Origin: Balaenoptera acutorostrata | Taxonomy: Eukaryota; Chordata; Mammalia; Artiodactyla; Balaenopteridae | DNA: 64,000 bases | NCBI RefSeq assembly: GCF_949987535.1 | Contig: NC_080070.1 | Span: 7,374,016 to 7,438,015, forward strand | Direction of reading: 5' to 3' | Translations under genes and position numbers: made by a program | Part shown: in pieces, positions 49,800 through 60,583 of the stretch | Numbering within the stretch: the first letter of the stretch is position 1 | Layout of the letters: each line of letters opens with the position of its first letter | The notes under the pieces: model-generated | Seen by the model: the letters and a program-made list of their open reading frames with translations, nothing else | What the model was told of the DNA's origin: nothing | Database searches by the model: none

Positions 49800-50350
49800 T
49801 CCTCCCAGAGCCTGGGAGATATGGACCGGATGCGCAGCGCTACGACCTGCCTCTGGAGACTCTTGGCTCCTCCTGCCTGCAGGCGGCGCCGTAGGAGCCC
49901 AGTCCCCGCGCCAGAAAGGCAACGTTCCCAGGATGCCTTGCGTGTCCCCATGGCAACGGCCCCCGCTGAGCGGGGCTGACGGGCGCAGGCCCCACCCCTG
50001 AGCGGCCAGTAAGATTGTCTGGTCGTCCGCCGCAGCACCAGCGGGGCATTCGAAAAGGGTACCCCGCGCCCAACCGAGGCCTGGAATCCGGCCGGGGACC
50101 ATCCCGGGGGTGGGCTCAGCGGCCGCGCCCCGGGTCTCGGGCTACGCAGACTCTGCAAGTGTCAGCGGTGACCTCTCGGCCCGGCAGAGGGGGCGGTCCG
50201 CGGTGGCATGAAGAAAAGCCTGCTCGGGCGGTAGCCGGGCCTGGAGGAGGCGCGGTCCGGGATGCTCGGACTGACTGTGAAATCTGCAGCCCTAGCCCAG
50301 CAGTCTAACCCGAGCTCGCGCGTTGGAGTCCAGAGGGGGCCGTGCAGGGA
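49800..50350 (+). promoter_or_regulatory. CpG island, putative promoter of the relic third KRAB unit
   Basis: This is a GC- and CpG-rich block. The motif TTCCCAGGATGCCTTGCG (49925-49942) strongly resembles a ZNF143/STAF site, and CCATGGCAAC (49948-49957) resembles an RFX X-box half. Sequence near 49866-49893 (GCTCCTCCTGCCTGCAGGCG...) aligns with the CTCF-like promoter block of the other two units. A donor-like GCCA|GTAAGAT occurs at about 50009. No MAEPAP-like start is kept. The block looks like an old bidirectional or cluster promoter and may still be active. Confidence 0.6.
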
Positions 50351-51523
50351 AATCGTGCTCTCAGCCGTGGATACTAAGTTCCTCGAAGCAGTGACTGATG
50401 TTTTTCTTAATCTTTGTTACCCATGCAGAGTGTTTCCCCAGTGGGCGCTCTACAAACACTTGTTGAATCAGTGAATTAACGAATGAAAGAGATCTACACA
50501 TAGCCACTGATTTTACAGTCAGCCCAGGGCTTTCTGAGTGTTCCTGTTTCTCTGAAGCTCAGCTTGTGTGCTGGGAGTACTGTTAGTAAGGTACAGAGTG
50601 GGAGAAAGAACAGGGAATTACGGCTGAGAAAAGGAAAGGAGTCCCATAGGGGAACATAGAGTATAATACTAAATTACAATGATAGGGACTGTCACTTTAA
50701 CATGTAGTTCTTTAGAAAATGATAATGACGGTTGCAACTCTTATTTTAGTTTCATGTCTTTCAGAGATTCTCAGGGGTGACAGTAACTCAGTTTCCTGAT
50801 ACTTAGCTTAAATTGAAACAATGTTTCCCAAGAAACATGACAATTAATTTCTTACTGCCTTTTCCCTAACACACTCACACAAAATGGTATTCAGAATAGA
50901 ATCTTTAGGGGTCATAATCCAACTCCCTCACTTTACAGATGAGTAAAGTGAGTTACAGAGAGGTTGAAGTGACTTGCTCTAGGTCATATAGCTAGTGACT
51001 GAGAATACCGCCTAGGTTTCTTGAGTTCCAGTTCTATGCTCTCCCTCCTTCCTTTCAACACATATTTATTGGAACTTCTTCAATAAATATTAATACAGTA
51101 TTGTTTCTCTTGGGTTGTGGCTGCTTAGTCAAGCTTCTGTTCTACATATTCCAAGTTATCAGGAAGCTATAGGGCATTTCCTTATTCCCCTTTGTCATCT
51201 TCTACAGAAAGTGGTTTGTTTTTCTGGTGCAAATGGTCTTGAAAAAGATCACTGATGATTTATCATTTCCGACATTTGTAACATGATCTTGGGGCAAATA
51301 GTTTTCATTTCAATGGAGTCAAACTACCAATTGTAGAAGTCTCTGTAAATGCAACTTTGTGTTTCTTTCTTAAAAACACATGAATGGGTTTAAAGATATC
51401 TCACAGGAAATGCTGAAGACAGTTCTATGCATACTTTATCACACAGTATTTTAACACATTTAAACGACTGTGTCCTACGGTAGGTACTTCCATGACTGTG
51501 TCTTATGCTATGTGCTCAAATGG
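50351..51523. other. Unassigned sequence between the third CpG island and the relic KRAB-A exon
   Basis: Only the MIR fragment is recognisable. Confidence 0.45.
50900..51045 (+). repeat. MIR fragment
   Basis: CTCACTTTACAGATGAGTAA and AGAGAGGTTGAAGTGACTTG. Confidence 0.7.
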
Positions 51524-51649
51524 CTTTTTATTTTTATTTTTGACTGCGTCACGCGGCTTGTAGGATCTTAGTTCCCCAACCATGGATCGAACGTGGGCCC
51601 CTGGCAGTGAGAGCGCTGAGTCCTAACCACCGGACTGCCAGGGAATTCC
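51524..51649 (-). mobile_element. Short CHR-2-like SINE
   Basis: CTCAAATG flanks it; it ends TGCCAGGGAATTCC. Confidence 0.88.
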
Positions 51650-52059
51650 CTCAAATGTCCTTTTAATTGAATCAAACTATTTGTTTCAGGTCAAGTTTCT
51701 TCAGTTAGAAATGAGTGTCTGTGGCAGTTTCAATGACTGACTTCTTTATGAGCTCCCCTCACCCCCGCTACTGTTCCTGTAAAACAAGGGCCTGTACATT
51801 CAGTATTCCACTTTTGTCAGGGTATAAATCTGCTTTGTTGCCAGCAACTGTTGTTTTGGAAAGAGGACCAGCAAAACCATCACAAGCTCTTCTTGGAATT
51901 ATATCATCCAAACCTTGCCCATTTTACACATTGAAAAGTCTGGCTTTTCAAGATCCATGTCGTAACTTCTCGCCTGATACGAACAAAGGTAGGAGGCTTT
52001 TAAACATTACTGATGAGAAGTGTGAAGCCATCCTGAGACAGAAGGAAATGCGTTTGGGG

Positions 52060-52207
52060 GTCCAGATGGCAGTGCCCTTTGATGACGTGGTCATCTGTTT
52101 CTGAGCCCAGGAGTAGGAGAATCCGGGTAAGCATCAGAACGAATGCTTGTGGTGCACGTGCTTTACATGCCAGTGATGAGGGGTATGGATGAGCCTGCTC
52201 TCTCTAG
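52060..52207 (+). pseudogene. Relic KRAB-A exon of a third KRAB-ZNF unit
   Basis: From 52066 the reading is MAVPFDDVVICF, then TGA (52102), then AQE, TAG (52114), ENPG. This matches the KRAB-A pattern [16 protein letters not shown] with two nonsense changes. Further on, GCTTTACATGCCAGTGATGA aligns with ZNF786 exon 2 GCTTTACAAGCAAGTAATGA, and the end CTCTCTAG|GCATGAG aligns with its CTCTAG|GTAAGAAG, so the donor GT has become GC. There is no polypyrimidine tract at the acceptor. The exon is about 20 bp longer than 127 bp, implying small insertions. Confidence 0.72.
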
Positions 52208-52505
52208 GCATGAGATGTTTCTGTTGAAAATTTGAGAGGAATTCATGAAATCAAAGGCTAAGCAAGTCTCAGCAGGTCATCCGTACTTTGTTTGCTACTT
52301 GGTCAGCCTTTAACGAGACAGCAAACTTGACATACCCATCCAGTCTCTTTTAAAGTCACAGATACTTATATTTAAGTCACTTTTGCAGTTGAAGATTCAG
52401 CAGTGATTCAGCGAGTCATCCACATAGTGGTGAAAGTGTAACTGGATAGAAAATCATGCCCTTGGAGTGTTCATGCTGACGGTGCTGATGCTGAAAAGTA
52501 GTAGA

Positions 52506-52876
52506 GGGCGTCCCTGGTGGCGCAGTGGTTGAGAATCTGCCTGCCAATGCAGGGGACACGGGTTCGAGCCCTGGTCTGGGAAGATCCCACATGCCGCGGA
52601 GCAACTAGGCCCGTGAGCCACAATTACTGAGCCTGTGCGTCTGGAGCCTGTGCTCCGCAACAAGAGAGGCCACGATAATGAGAGGCCCGCGCACCGCGAT
52701 GAAGAGTGGCCTCCGCCTGCCGGAACTAGAGAAAGCCCTCGCACAGAAACGAAGACCCAACACAGCCAAAAATAAATAAATAAAAATTTAAAAAGATACT
52801 CGCATTATTAAAAAAAAAAAAGAAATGAAGACCCAACACAGCCATAAATAAATAAATAAAATTTTTTAAAAAACCA
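52506..52876 (+). mobile_element. CHR SINE with a duplicated 3' tail
   Basis: GAAAAGTAGTAGA flanks the insertion at 52493-52505 and 52877-52889. Inside is a full SINE to about 52795, a short non-SINE piece (GATACTCGCATTATT), a run of A, and then a second copy of the SINE 3' end (GAAATGAAGACCCAACACAG, about 52823) with its own AATAAA repeats and T/A run. Confidence 0.85.
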
Positions 52877-52889
52877 GAAAAGTAGTAGA

Positions 52890-55479
52890 AAATGCCACCT
52901 ATGAGAGAAGAAAACTACCTGTACTTTTGCCATTTGAAAATTATGTCGTAACTTCCTTATTCTATGAGAATGACTTACAGAGGGGAAAGAAACACACTCC
53001 TTCCTGATGGATATGAATGAGGAAGGATGCAACCCTAAGAAATGCTAAACCAACACATAGAAGCGAAACCTTGTCCTGGTAACATTGTTTGAACCCCGCA
53101 TTAAGCGGTCCCTGAACTTATCCTACACGACTCTTCACGTATGTGAACCAGTAACATTTTCTTACTGTTTAAAATGTTTTGGAATTGCATTTCCTCTTAC
53201 AAAACAGAGTCCTAAAAGACATAGAAATTGTTAACAGAATGAGGGTTTGTGAGTAACAGATCCTAAGGCATGAAATTGGCTGCACAGAAAAAGTAGAATG
53301 GGAGGAGTAATGACTGTCCTGGTCTGAGAAGGTGACAGTCTTTGTTAGGCAGTAACTGTCACCTCTTGTATCTTGGGATTCAGACCGTGTACATACTAAT
53401 ATGAAGCATTAGGGACTTGGTAGGGAGAAAAAAATTCAGATGTTGCAGCTTGCTTGTTTTCAGCCCTCAATAAGTTTCTAAAAAACAGAAACCGTCTTAG
53501 GCTGTCAAGACCTTGATACTTTTCAAGGTTACAGGGCAGTTATTTTGTAGAACGTCCCTCAATCTAGCTGTACCTGATGTGTCTTCATGAGTAGGCTCAG
53601 TTTATTTGCCTTCAGAGGGTTAGCCAAGATGTGGTGCTGTGGTTATCTCATTGCATCTTATCGGGTGGCACATGATTTCAATTCGCTCCATTACTGAGGA
53701 TGGTCATGGTGATCACTTCAGGTAGTGTCTGCCAGACTTCACTATGAAGTTGCTTTCCCCCTCTTTGTAATTAACAAGCATTTCATGATTTTGTGGGAAG
53801 GTACTTTGAAGTCATGTAAATATCCCATTCCTCATCAAATTTTCCATTCGTTTAGCCACATATTTTGTATCTGTATAGACTCATAATAGTTTCCTATTTT
53901 TATGCCTATTTTGTCCAGTGGGTTATAATTCTATCAGTATTTATTTTGATGCTCTCATTGTCCTAAATTTGACCAGTGGGAGCCCCCTTACACAGACAGG
54001 CTTCTGTGTCCTTTTGACTTGTTCTCATCATTCTTGAGCAACTTCCTTGCTATCTCTGTCACAAGTTGTTCCAGGTGTGTCTTCTATTTACCCTGTTCCA
54101 GCGCTGCAGTTGGTCATTTCTCCCAGGACCCTTGGTTCCTTGTAACGGAGAGTGGGTTAGAAGCCAAGATCTGGCACTAGTTGTGCCCTTTGCTATTTGA
54201 GGATTGCTACTCCCAGACCCTCTCAGTGGACAGAGCTAGGACATACATACATATAACACGTACACATGTTTACATTTACACTTATTTCCATATCTATTTT
54301 TATGAATGATTCCACACCAATACCACTACCATACCAGTGTCCGTTCTAGTTTTGTCCCTTCCCATATCGGCAATTCTCATCTCCAGCAGTGAGCTTTGCT
54401 CCCATTATCTGTAATATATTTATTTATCTGATCAGTCCTCCTGTGAGTAAGCCACCTCATGGGGCCACTGCCACCCCTTCCCCCGAGCAGAGCCCCACTG
54501 GGGCTCTGACATACTGCTCTGGGCCACCCCACCCCCTCCCATCCCCACCTGGTGTAGATGCTTACCTTACTCAGCTCTACTTAATGATTTTGGAACTGAA
54601 TTGTTCAGGAAAGGAAGGGAGGAGAAAGAGGAAGGAAAAGAAAGAGGAGAAGGGAAGGAAAAGATGGTGACACTATTAATGGAAATGGTTTAGTTGACAA
54701 AATGAATCAGTGTAGAAGTGAAAAAGATCAACAGAGGTGATAAATTTAATATGTGAGTGGTTGGTTATATGACTGATATTAACCCCCAAACTGAATCTAG
54801 TACAGATTTGAAAGTCATTTAAATAAAAGTGATTCTAATGCTATAAAATTAGGAGTAATTTACTAAGATCATAAACATCAACAGCCAATTGCAGATGGCC
54901 ATGGGCTGAGGTTTGGAAAGCACACCCAATCCAAGGGCAGCACCAGGAGGAAGAGCAGTCCCAGTCATTCAGCAAATGTCAATGTGGCTGGGTATTGTCC
55001 CTGCCCTCGAGAAGCTCACAGTCAAATGGAGAGAAAGACGAATAATGGGCAGGTATAGGAAAGTGGAATAAGTGCCAGGCGAGAGGGAAAGCAGACGCGT
55101 GAGGATAGCACCCAGGAAGGGCACTTAACCCACATTCAAGGGGTCAGGGAAGTTGTCCCAGAGAAATGACACCTCAACTCAGTCTTGACCAATGAGAAGC
55201 AGGTTGCACCTGCCCAAGAGGTAAACTTGAAGTTGATTAAAATGCAGGTTAGATAGTCTAACGAGAACCAAGGAGCAAAGAAATGCATGTTTTTGATGAA
55301 AGGGCTTCATGTGTGGTCTATGATAGAAGGCAGATTCCAGTCATTGGAAGGAGGCAATTAAGACTAACACATGTTGAGAACATCCAGCCCTTGGATGATA
55401 GGAGATGTTGCCCACAGTCCTACAGAGGGAAGCCAGGAGGGGAACAAGAGGAGAAGCAGGTTCAGGGATGTGGCAGTGA
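52890..55479. other. Unassigned sequence between relic exons
   Basis: No exon seen. A purine-rich stretch lies at about 54600-54665, and about 54955-55130 resembles an ancient interspersed repeat. Confidence 0.45.
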
Positions 55480-56870
55480 GCCAGGGCTTGACAGAGCGGG
55501 ATGCCACCAGCTGGTCCAAGGGGAAGCTCTGTGAGCTCCTGGTGGGCATCGCTGTGGAGAATGAGGCTGGCGGTTGCGAGATCAGTGAGCTGAGCCAGGT
55601 GGAAGGTGAGGCTTCCTGCAGCCGCCGCAAAGGAAAGCTGATTTTCTTCTATGAGTGGAACATCAAATTGGGCTGGAAAGGTATAATTAAAGAATCTGGT
55701 GCGAAGCACAAGGGGTTGATTGAAATACCCAACCTGTCTTAAGAAAATGAAGTAGATGACACTGAAGTGAACGTGAGTAAAAAGAAAGGAGATGGGGATA
55801 TACTTGAAAGATCTTATGAAAACTGCAGACACCGCCAAGGTCAGGGAAGCCCTTGGAGATTACCTGAAGGCACTTAAGATGGAATTTACAATGGGAATGA
55901 TTTTACCAACCAAAGCTATGGCAACCCAGGAATTGACTGTTAAAAGGAAACTGAGTGAGAATACCTTGCAGATTCAGGCCTCCTCTCCAGTGGCACTGGG
56001 TGTAGGGATTCCCACTGCGGCACTGTACATGATGGAACTGTTTGACACAGCTATCGAGCAGCTGTACAGAATCTTCACTGTGAAAGATTTGGTGCAAAAT
56101 TTTTCTAAATCTCCTGCTGTATTAGAAGCTGAAAAGGGAGGGAAACTCCAAATGTTTGATAGGAACATCACCGGTAAATATATAGAATTGTTAACACATA
56201 AAAAGATCATCATGGGGGCTTCCCTGGTGGCGCAGTGGTTGAGAATCTGCCTGCCAATGCAGGGGACACGGGTTCGAGCCCTGGTCTGGGAAGATCCCAC
56301 ATGCTGCGGAGCAACTAAGCCCGTGTGCCACAACTACTGAGCCTGCGCATCTGGAGCCTGTGCTCCGCAACAAGAGAGGCCGCAATAGTGAGAGACCCGT
56401 GCACCGCGATGAAGAGTGGCCCCCACTTGCCGCAACTAGAGAAAGCCCTCGCACAGAAACGAAGACCCAACACAGCCAAAAATAAATAAATAAATAAATT
56501 AATTAAAAAAAAATCATGCCTCAGGGTAGCATCAGGGACTGTAGTTTGTCCAACCAACCTCCCTGTTGTACATCTTTGAAGATAAAAAAAAAAAAGATCA
56601 TCATGGAATGGAGATGCAGGAACTGGCCAGAAGAACACTATGCAATAGTTGCACTGAATTTTGTGCCTACTCTAGGGCAGACGGAATTACAATTGGAACT
56701 GTGAAGGAGCTCCTGTCTGTGAAGAAGAGAAATTGAAATTCTGTTGGCAGAAGAAGCATTTTGAAGAAATAAAAGGTTTACTGCAGCTGAGAAGATTTTA
56801 TAAGGGCATTACTTTTTGTAAGCAGAAAAAGTGTAACATTTACCTCTTCCCTCTATCATTCCTTTAAAAA
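55480..56870 (+). pseudogene. AHSA2: Processed pseudogene of AHSA2 (HSP90 co-chaperone family), 5'-truncated and interrupted by a SINE
   Basis: Intronless sequence matches AHA1-family protein of the AHSA2 type: TERDATSWSKGKL, EGEASCS, RKGKLIFFYEWNIKLGW, GLIEIPNLS, then after a stop (TAA 55739) and a frameshift near 55795, LMKTADTAKVREALGDYLKA, GMILPTKAMATQELTVKRKL and FTVKDLVQNFSK. A CHR SINE insertion (56216-56590) splits it; the copy resumes with WPEEHYAIVALNFVPTLGQ. The N-terminal portion is missing, as in a 5'-truncated retrocopy. The parent protein stimulates HSP90 ATPase; this copy cannot encode it. The 3' end is approximate. Confidence 0.85.
56216..56590 (+). mobile_element. CHR SINE with 3'-transduced sequence, inserted in the AHSA2 retrocopy
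   Basis: The target-site duplication AAAAAGATCATCATGG is present at 56200-56215 and 56591-56606. Between the copies lies a young-class CHR SINE (56216 to about 56515), then about 70 bp of non-SINE sequence (from TCATGCCTCAGGG to CTTTGAAGAT) and a run of A. The whole block therefore inserted in one event. Confidence 0.88.
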
Positions 56871-57497
56871 AAGAAAACAAATACTCTTAATTTATACTGG
56901 ATTAAATCCATGAATTTATAACAGAATAGAGAAAAAAACACTACCATGTGGGACAGCTATACCCCTCCAACCGCCCCGCTCCCGGACCACATGCCAGGTT
57001 CCCCGCTGTCTTCTGGCATCTGCTTCCTAAACTACAACCAGCCACCTGCTCTGCTTTTTTCTTGGACCATGTTGTCCAGGCCCTTAGAGAACAGTTGGAA
57101 CAGCCCTTTGGTTCTGAGCAGCCCAGCCCTATTATCTGGGTTAGATGCTGATGAGAACTCTTACCTGCAATATTCCTGACATCGTTTCTCCTGGAGTACT
57201 GTTTCTACTACTATCAGAAAATAGACACCTCACTGGGCTTTTTAGTCATGTGAGAAGTGTGGTAAGATGGGTACCCCAGTTCCAAATAAAGCTTACAGTG
57301 CTGGAGTGGGGATGGTTTTATTTCCCCTTCCTGGCATTGAAGGGTCCTCAGGTTTTTTGGGTTTTGTTTTGATTTTCTCTCTCCCAGTATCTTGTACCTT
57401 TAGTAAAATATGGGAATTTTGGCACCCCTGGACGTGCTTTCAGACATAAAGCTCAAGGAAACGAATCCACCTCATTGTGACCTTTCTAGGTGAGAAA
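56871..57497. other. Unassigned sequence upstream of the relic KRAB-B exon
   Basis: May include the end of the AHSA2 retrocopy 3' UTR; nothing else recognised. Confidence 0.4.
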
Positions 57498-57657
57498 ACG
57501 ACACTATTCCCAAACCAGGCTCAATATCCCAGATTGAAATGGGACAAGAGCTGCTCACTCTTCCAGGACAGAGGGGAAAGGGAGAAGACAGAAAGGGCAG
57601 TTACCCCCGTGCTGGGAGGCTTGGATTTGAAGAGCATCAAAGTGTGGCTGTTTTAGG
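57498..57657 (+). pseudogene. Relic KRAB-B-type exon of the third KRAB-ZNF unit
   Basis: In the frame of 57506 the sequence reads IPKPGSISQIEMGQELL, matching [17 protein letters not shown] of ZNF786 exon 3. At DNA level CCCAAACCAG and ATATCC are shared at matching places. The frame stays open to a donor-like TTTTAGG|GTAAGAA at 57658, where ZNF786 has TTTGGG|GTGAG. The expected acceptor just upstream is damaged (GAAA in place of an AG-ended tract); an alternative AG exists at 57489. The exon lies about 5.3 kb after the KRAB-A relic, in the right order and strand. Confidence 0.65.
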
Positions 57658-59131
57658 GTAAGAAAGAGTTGGAGCACTGACATTTGAGTCTGCGCATTGA
57701 GATTACATAAATTCCTTTTCTTAAGTCTTGTCATAGTGGCAGCATGTAGAATTCTGTAATTCCAGCCTGTAAGACGAGGCCCTTCTTTAATAAAAATTCA
57801 GCAAGTTCCAGAAGAGCCACGATAATAGCACAGATCACTTGCTACTTCAACATCTAACTCAGTTTCACCTCTCTTTTTTTAAATGTTGTTTTCATCTCTT
57901 GACATCTGTTAGTCTGAGAATGCCCCTGGCTGTATCCAGATATCACGTGCCTCAGCCAATACTGGCTTCCTTGGGAAGTGGAGCAGTTTCTCAGTGAACT
58001 CCCTTCACTCAAGAAGCTCCTTTACCCTTTTACTAGACTCCTCTCCCTCAGTTCTGTCCTCTCTTAAGAAAACTTTCTTGTGTTCGGTTATGAAATGTAG
58101 AATGAACCTGATCCCACAGTCTCCCTTTGACACCTTTAAAAAGAAGATTTTTTTCCTATTTTTCTCTAAAATGGGTTTCCTTTCCAAAAAAAGAAAATAA
58201 TATCTTGTCTCTATTTTTGTATTTTATCCAATTATTTTAAAGTACCTACAAAAGTGGGAAAATGCTTCAAATATGTTAATGGAAAAAGAAAAACAAACAG
58301 CACCCAAGACTGGGTACATAGTATCTCAGTTTGTAAAAGAAAATGTGGGTGTATGTACTGCATATGCACACTGATAGAAAAAAAGATTGGAAGGCGATGA
58401 ACTACAACATTCACAGTAGTAATCTTTGGGATTTTTTTCCTTCTTATATTTCTTTAGACCTTTCTGTACTTTCCAAATATTCCACAAATAACATTAAACT
58501 CTTTTTAACAATAAAAAAAACCTATTTTTAAGTACGTCATGGAAAGCGCATATTATTCTCTGTTGATAAATCTAATATACATTGTTGTTGTTCCTTGTCT
58601 TCTTGTTCTCTCTTCCATGAAATTTTTCTCATTTGCAGCAAAGTGATCACTCTTACCTCTCTTGTATCCTCTGACAATCCCTAAAATGTTGCTTTCCAAA
58701 CTTTCATCCTCTACTTTCTTCTCACTCAACACCCTCTCCATGGGTGATTTCATCCATTCACAGCTCACTTACCCATCACATACTGGCATTTCTCCTAAGC
58801 TCAAAACCCACGTTTACACCTGCCTACTGTAGCTCTCTTCTTGGATGCTTCACAGGCATCATAAACTCAACACACCCCAAACTGAAATCATTCCCGGCTT
58901 CACTCCTCCTCTCGTCCCTGCCTGACAGTAACATGTTCCTCCTTGTCTGTTCCCCATCTCATTGAAAGGCACTACTAGCTGCCCTACTGACCCTTCATTC
59001 CTCTTCCCCATATGTCTTGGTCAATCACCAATTTTTACACTGATTCCAGTTCCTTATTATCACTTTAATATTCCTGTGTTGCTTCATCCCCACTATCACC
59101 ACCACCTCTCACCTGGATTAGCACGAGACCA
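57658..59131. other. Sequence after the relic KRAB-B exon
   Basis: I searched for C2H2 motifs on the + strand and found none. The right part belongs to an ancient interspersed repeat. Confidence 0.45.
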
Positions 59132-59530
59132 TCTCCTCATGGATAGAGCGTCTCCTCATGGATAGAGCGTCTCCTCATGGATAGAGCGTCTCCTCATGGA
59201 TAGAGCGTCTCCTCATGGATAGACCGTCTCCTCATGGATAGAGCGTCTCCTCATGGATAGACCGTCTCCTCATGGATAGAGCGTCTCCACATGGATAGAG
59301 CGTCTCCTCATGGATAGACCGTCTCCTCATGGATAGAGCGTCTCCTCATGGATAGAGCGTCTCCTCATGGATAGACCGTCTCCTCATGGATAGAGCGTCT
59401 CCTCATGGATAGACCGTCTCCTCATGGATAGAGCGTCTCCTCATGGATAGACCGTCTCCTCATGGATAGACTGTCTCCTCATGGATAGACCGTCTCCTCA
59501 TGGATAGACCGTCTCCTCATGGATAGACCA
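59132..59530. repeat. Minisatellite: 21 copies of a 19-bp unit
   Basis: The unit TCTCCTCATGGATAGAGCG repeats 21 times without length change. Copies differ mainly at one position (AGAGCG or AGACCG); in unit order 1-21 the third-last base reads G G G G C G C G G C G G C G C G C C C C C. Unit 9 has CCAC for CCTC, unit 18 CTG and unit 21 CCA. The array arose at a GACCATCTCCTC sequence inside an old interspersed repeat. It is not coding. Confidence 0.95.
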
Positions 59531-60048
59531 TCTCCTCTCCAGTGTTCCTGACTCCAGTCAACTTCCACTGCCACATGCCCACCAGAGTGATCTTTATAAA
59601 ATGCAAATAATTCCATGCCACTCCCCTACTTAAAATTTTTCACTGCCTTCTTATTGCCCTCAGGCTAAAGGCTTTTATTTTCTGGGCCCCTGTCTCCAGC
59701 TTCATCCCTTGTTGCACCTCCTCCCACTATATCTCAGGTTTACTAAATAACCTGCCTTTCTCCAAATTCTCCATGTTTTGGTTATTTGCATGGGCCTCCC
59801 TTACATAGAATATCTCTCACTATAGATTCAAGCTATATTATGTTTTCCATCCTTCATGTTCCAATTCTTTGCATGGACTCCCCTATATCCACCATCTCCA
59901 CCTGTCTAATTCAAGGTATAAAGCCACACTTAGGGGGAAGTTTATGCCTACATTAGAAGATAAGAAAGGTCACAAATCAATTACCTCAGCTTCCATTTTA
60001 AGAAACTAGGGGAAAAAAGAGTAAGTGAAACCTAAAGTAATCAGAAGG

Positions 60049-60408
60049 GACATCCGTGGTGGCACAGTGGTTAGGAATCCGCCTGCCAGTGCAGGGGACA
60101 TGGGTTCGATCCCTGGTCCGGGAGGATCCCACATGCCGTGGAGGAACTGACCCCATGTGCCACAACGACTGAGCCTGTGCTCTAGAGCCCGCAAGCCACA
60201 ACTACTGAGCCTGCGTGCTGCAACTACTGAAGTCTGCGCACCTAGAGCCTGTGCTCCGCAGCAGGAGAAGCCAATGCAATGAGAAGCCCACGCACAGCAA
60301 CAAATAGTAGACCCTGCTTGACACAACCAGAGAAAACCTGTGTGCAGCAACAAACACCCAATGCAGCCAAAAATAAATAATTAATAAATAAATTTATTTT
60401 TTAAAAAA
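60049..60408 (+). mobile_element. CHR SINE, older class
   Basis: AGTAATCAGAAG flanks both sides. The tail is AATAAA repeats, then TTTATTTTTT, then A. Confidence 0.9.
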
Positions 60409-60583
60409 AGTAATCAGAAGAAAGGAAATAAAGATTAGAGTTGAAATCAATGAAATAGAAAACAGAAAAACAATAAGGAAAATCAATGAAACCAAAAGCT
60501 GGCTCTTTGACCAGTTAAAAAAAAATGATAAACCTCTAGCCAGACTAATCATAAAAAAGAAAAGACAAAAATCGTCAATATTA

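Noticed and set aside
55792..56340. 182-codon frame as a co-chaperone gene
   Set aside because: It is part of a retrocopy with an upstream stop, a frameshift and a SINE forming its last 40 codons.
59132..59530. CRISPR-like array
   Set aside because: Units are contiguous with no unique spacers, and the genome is mammalian; it is a minisatellite.
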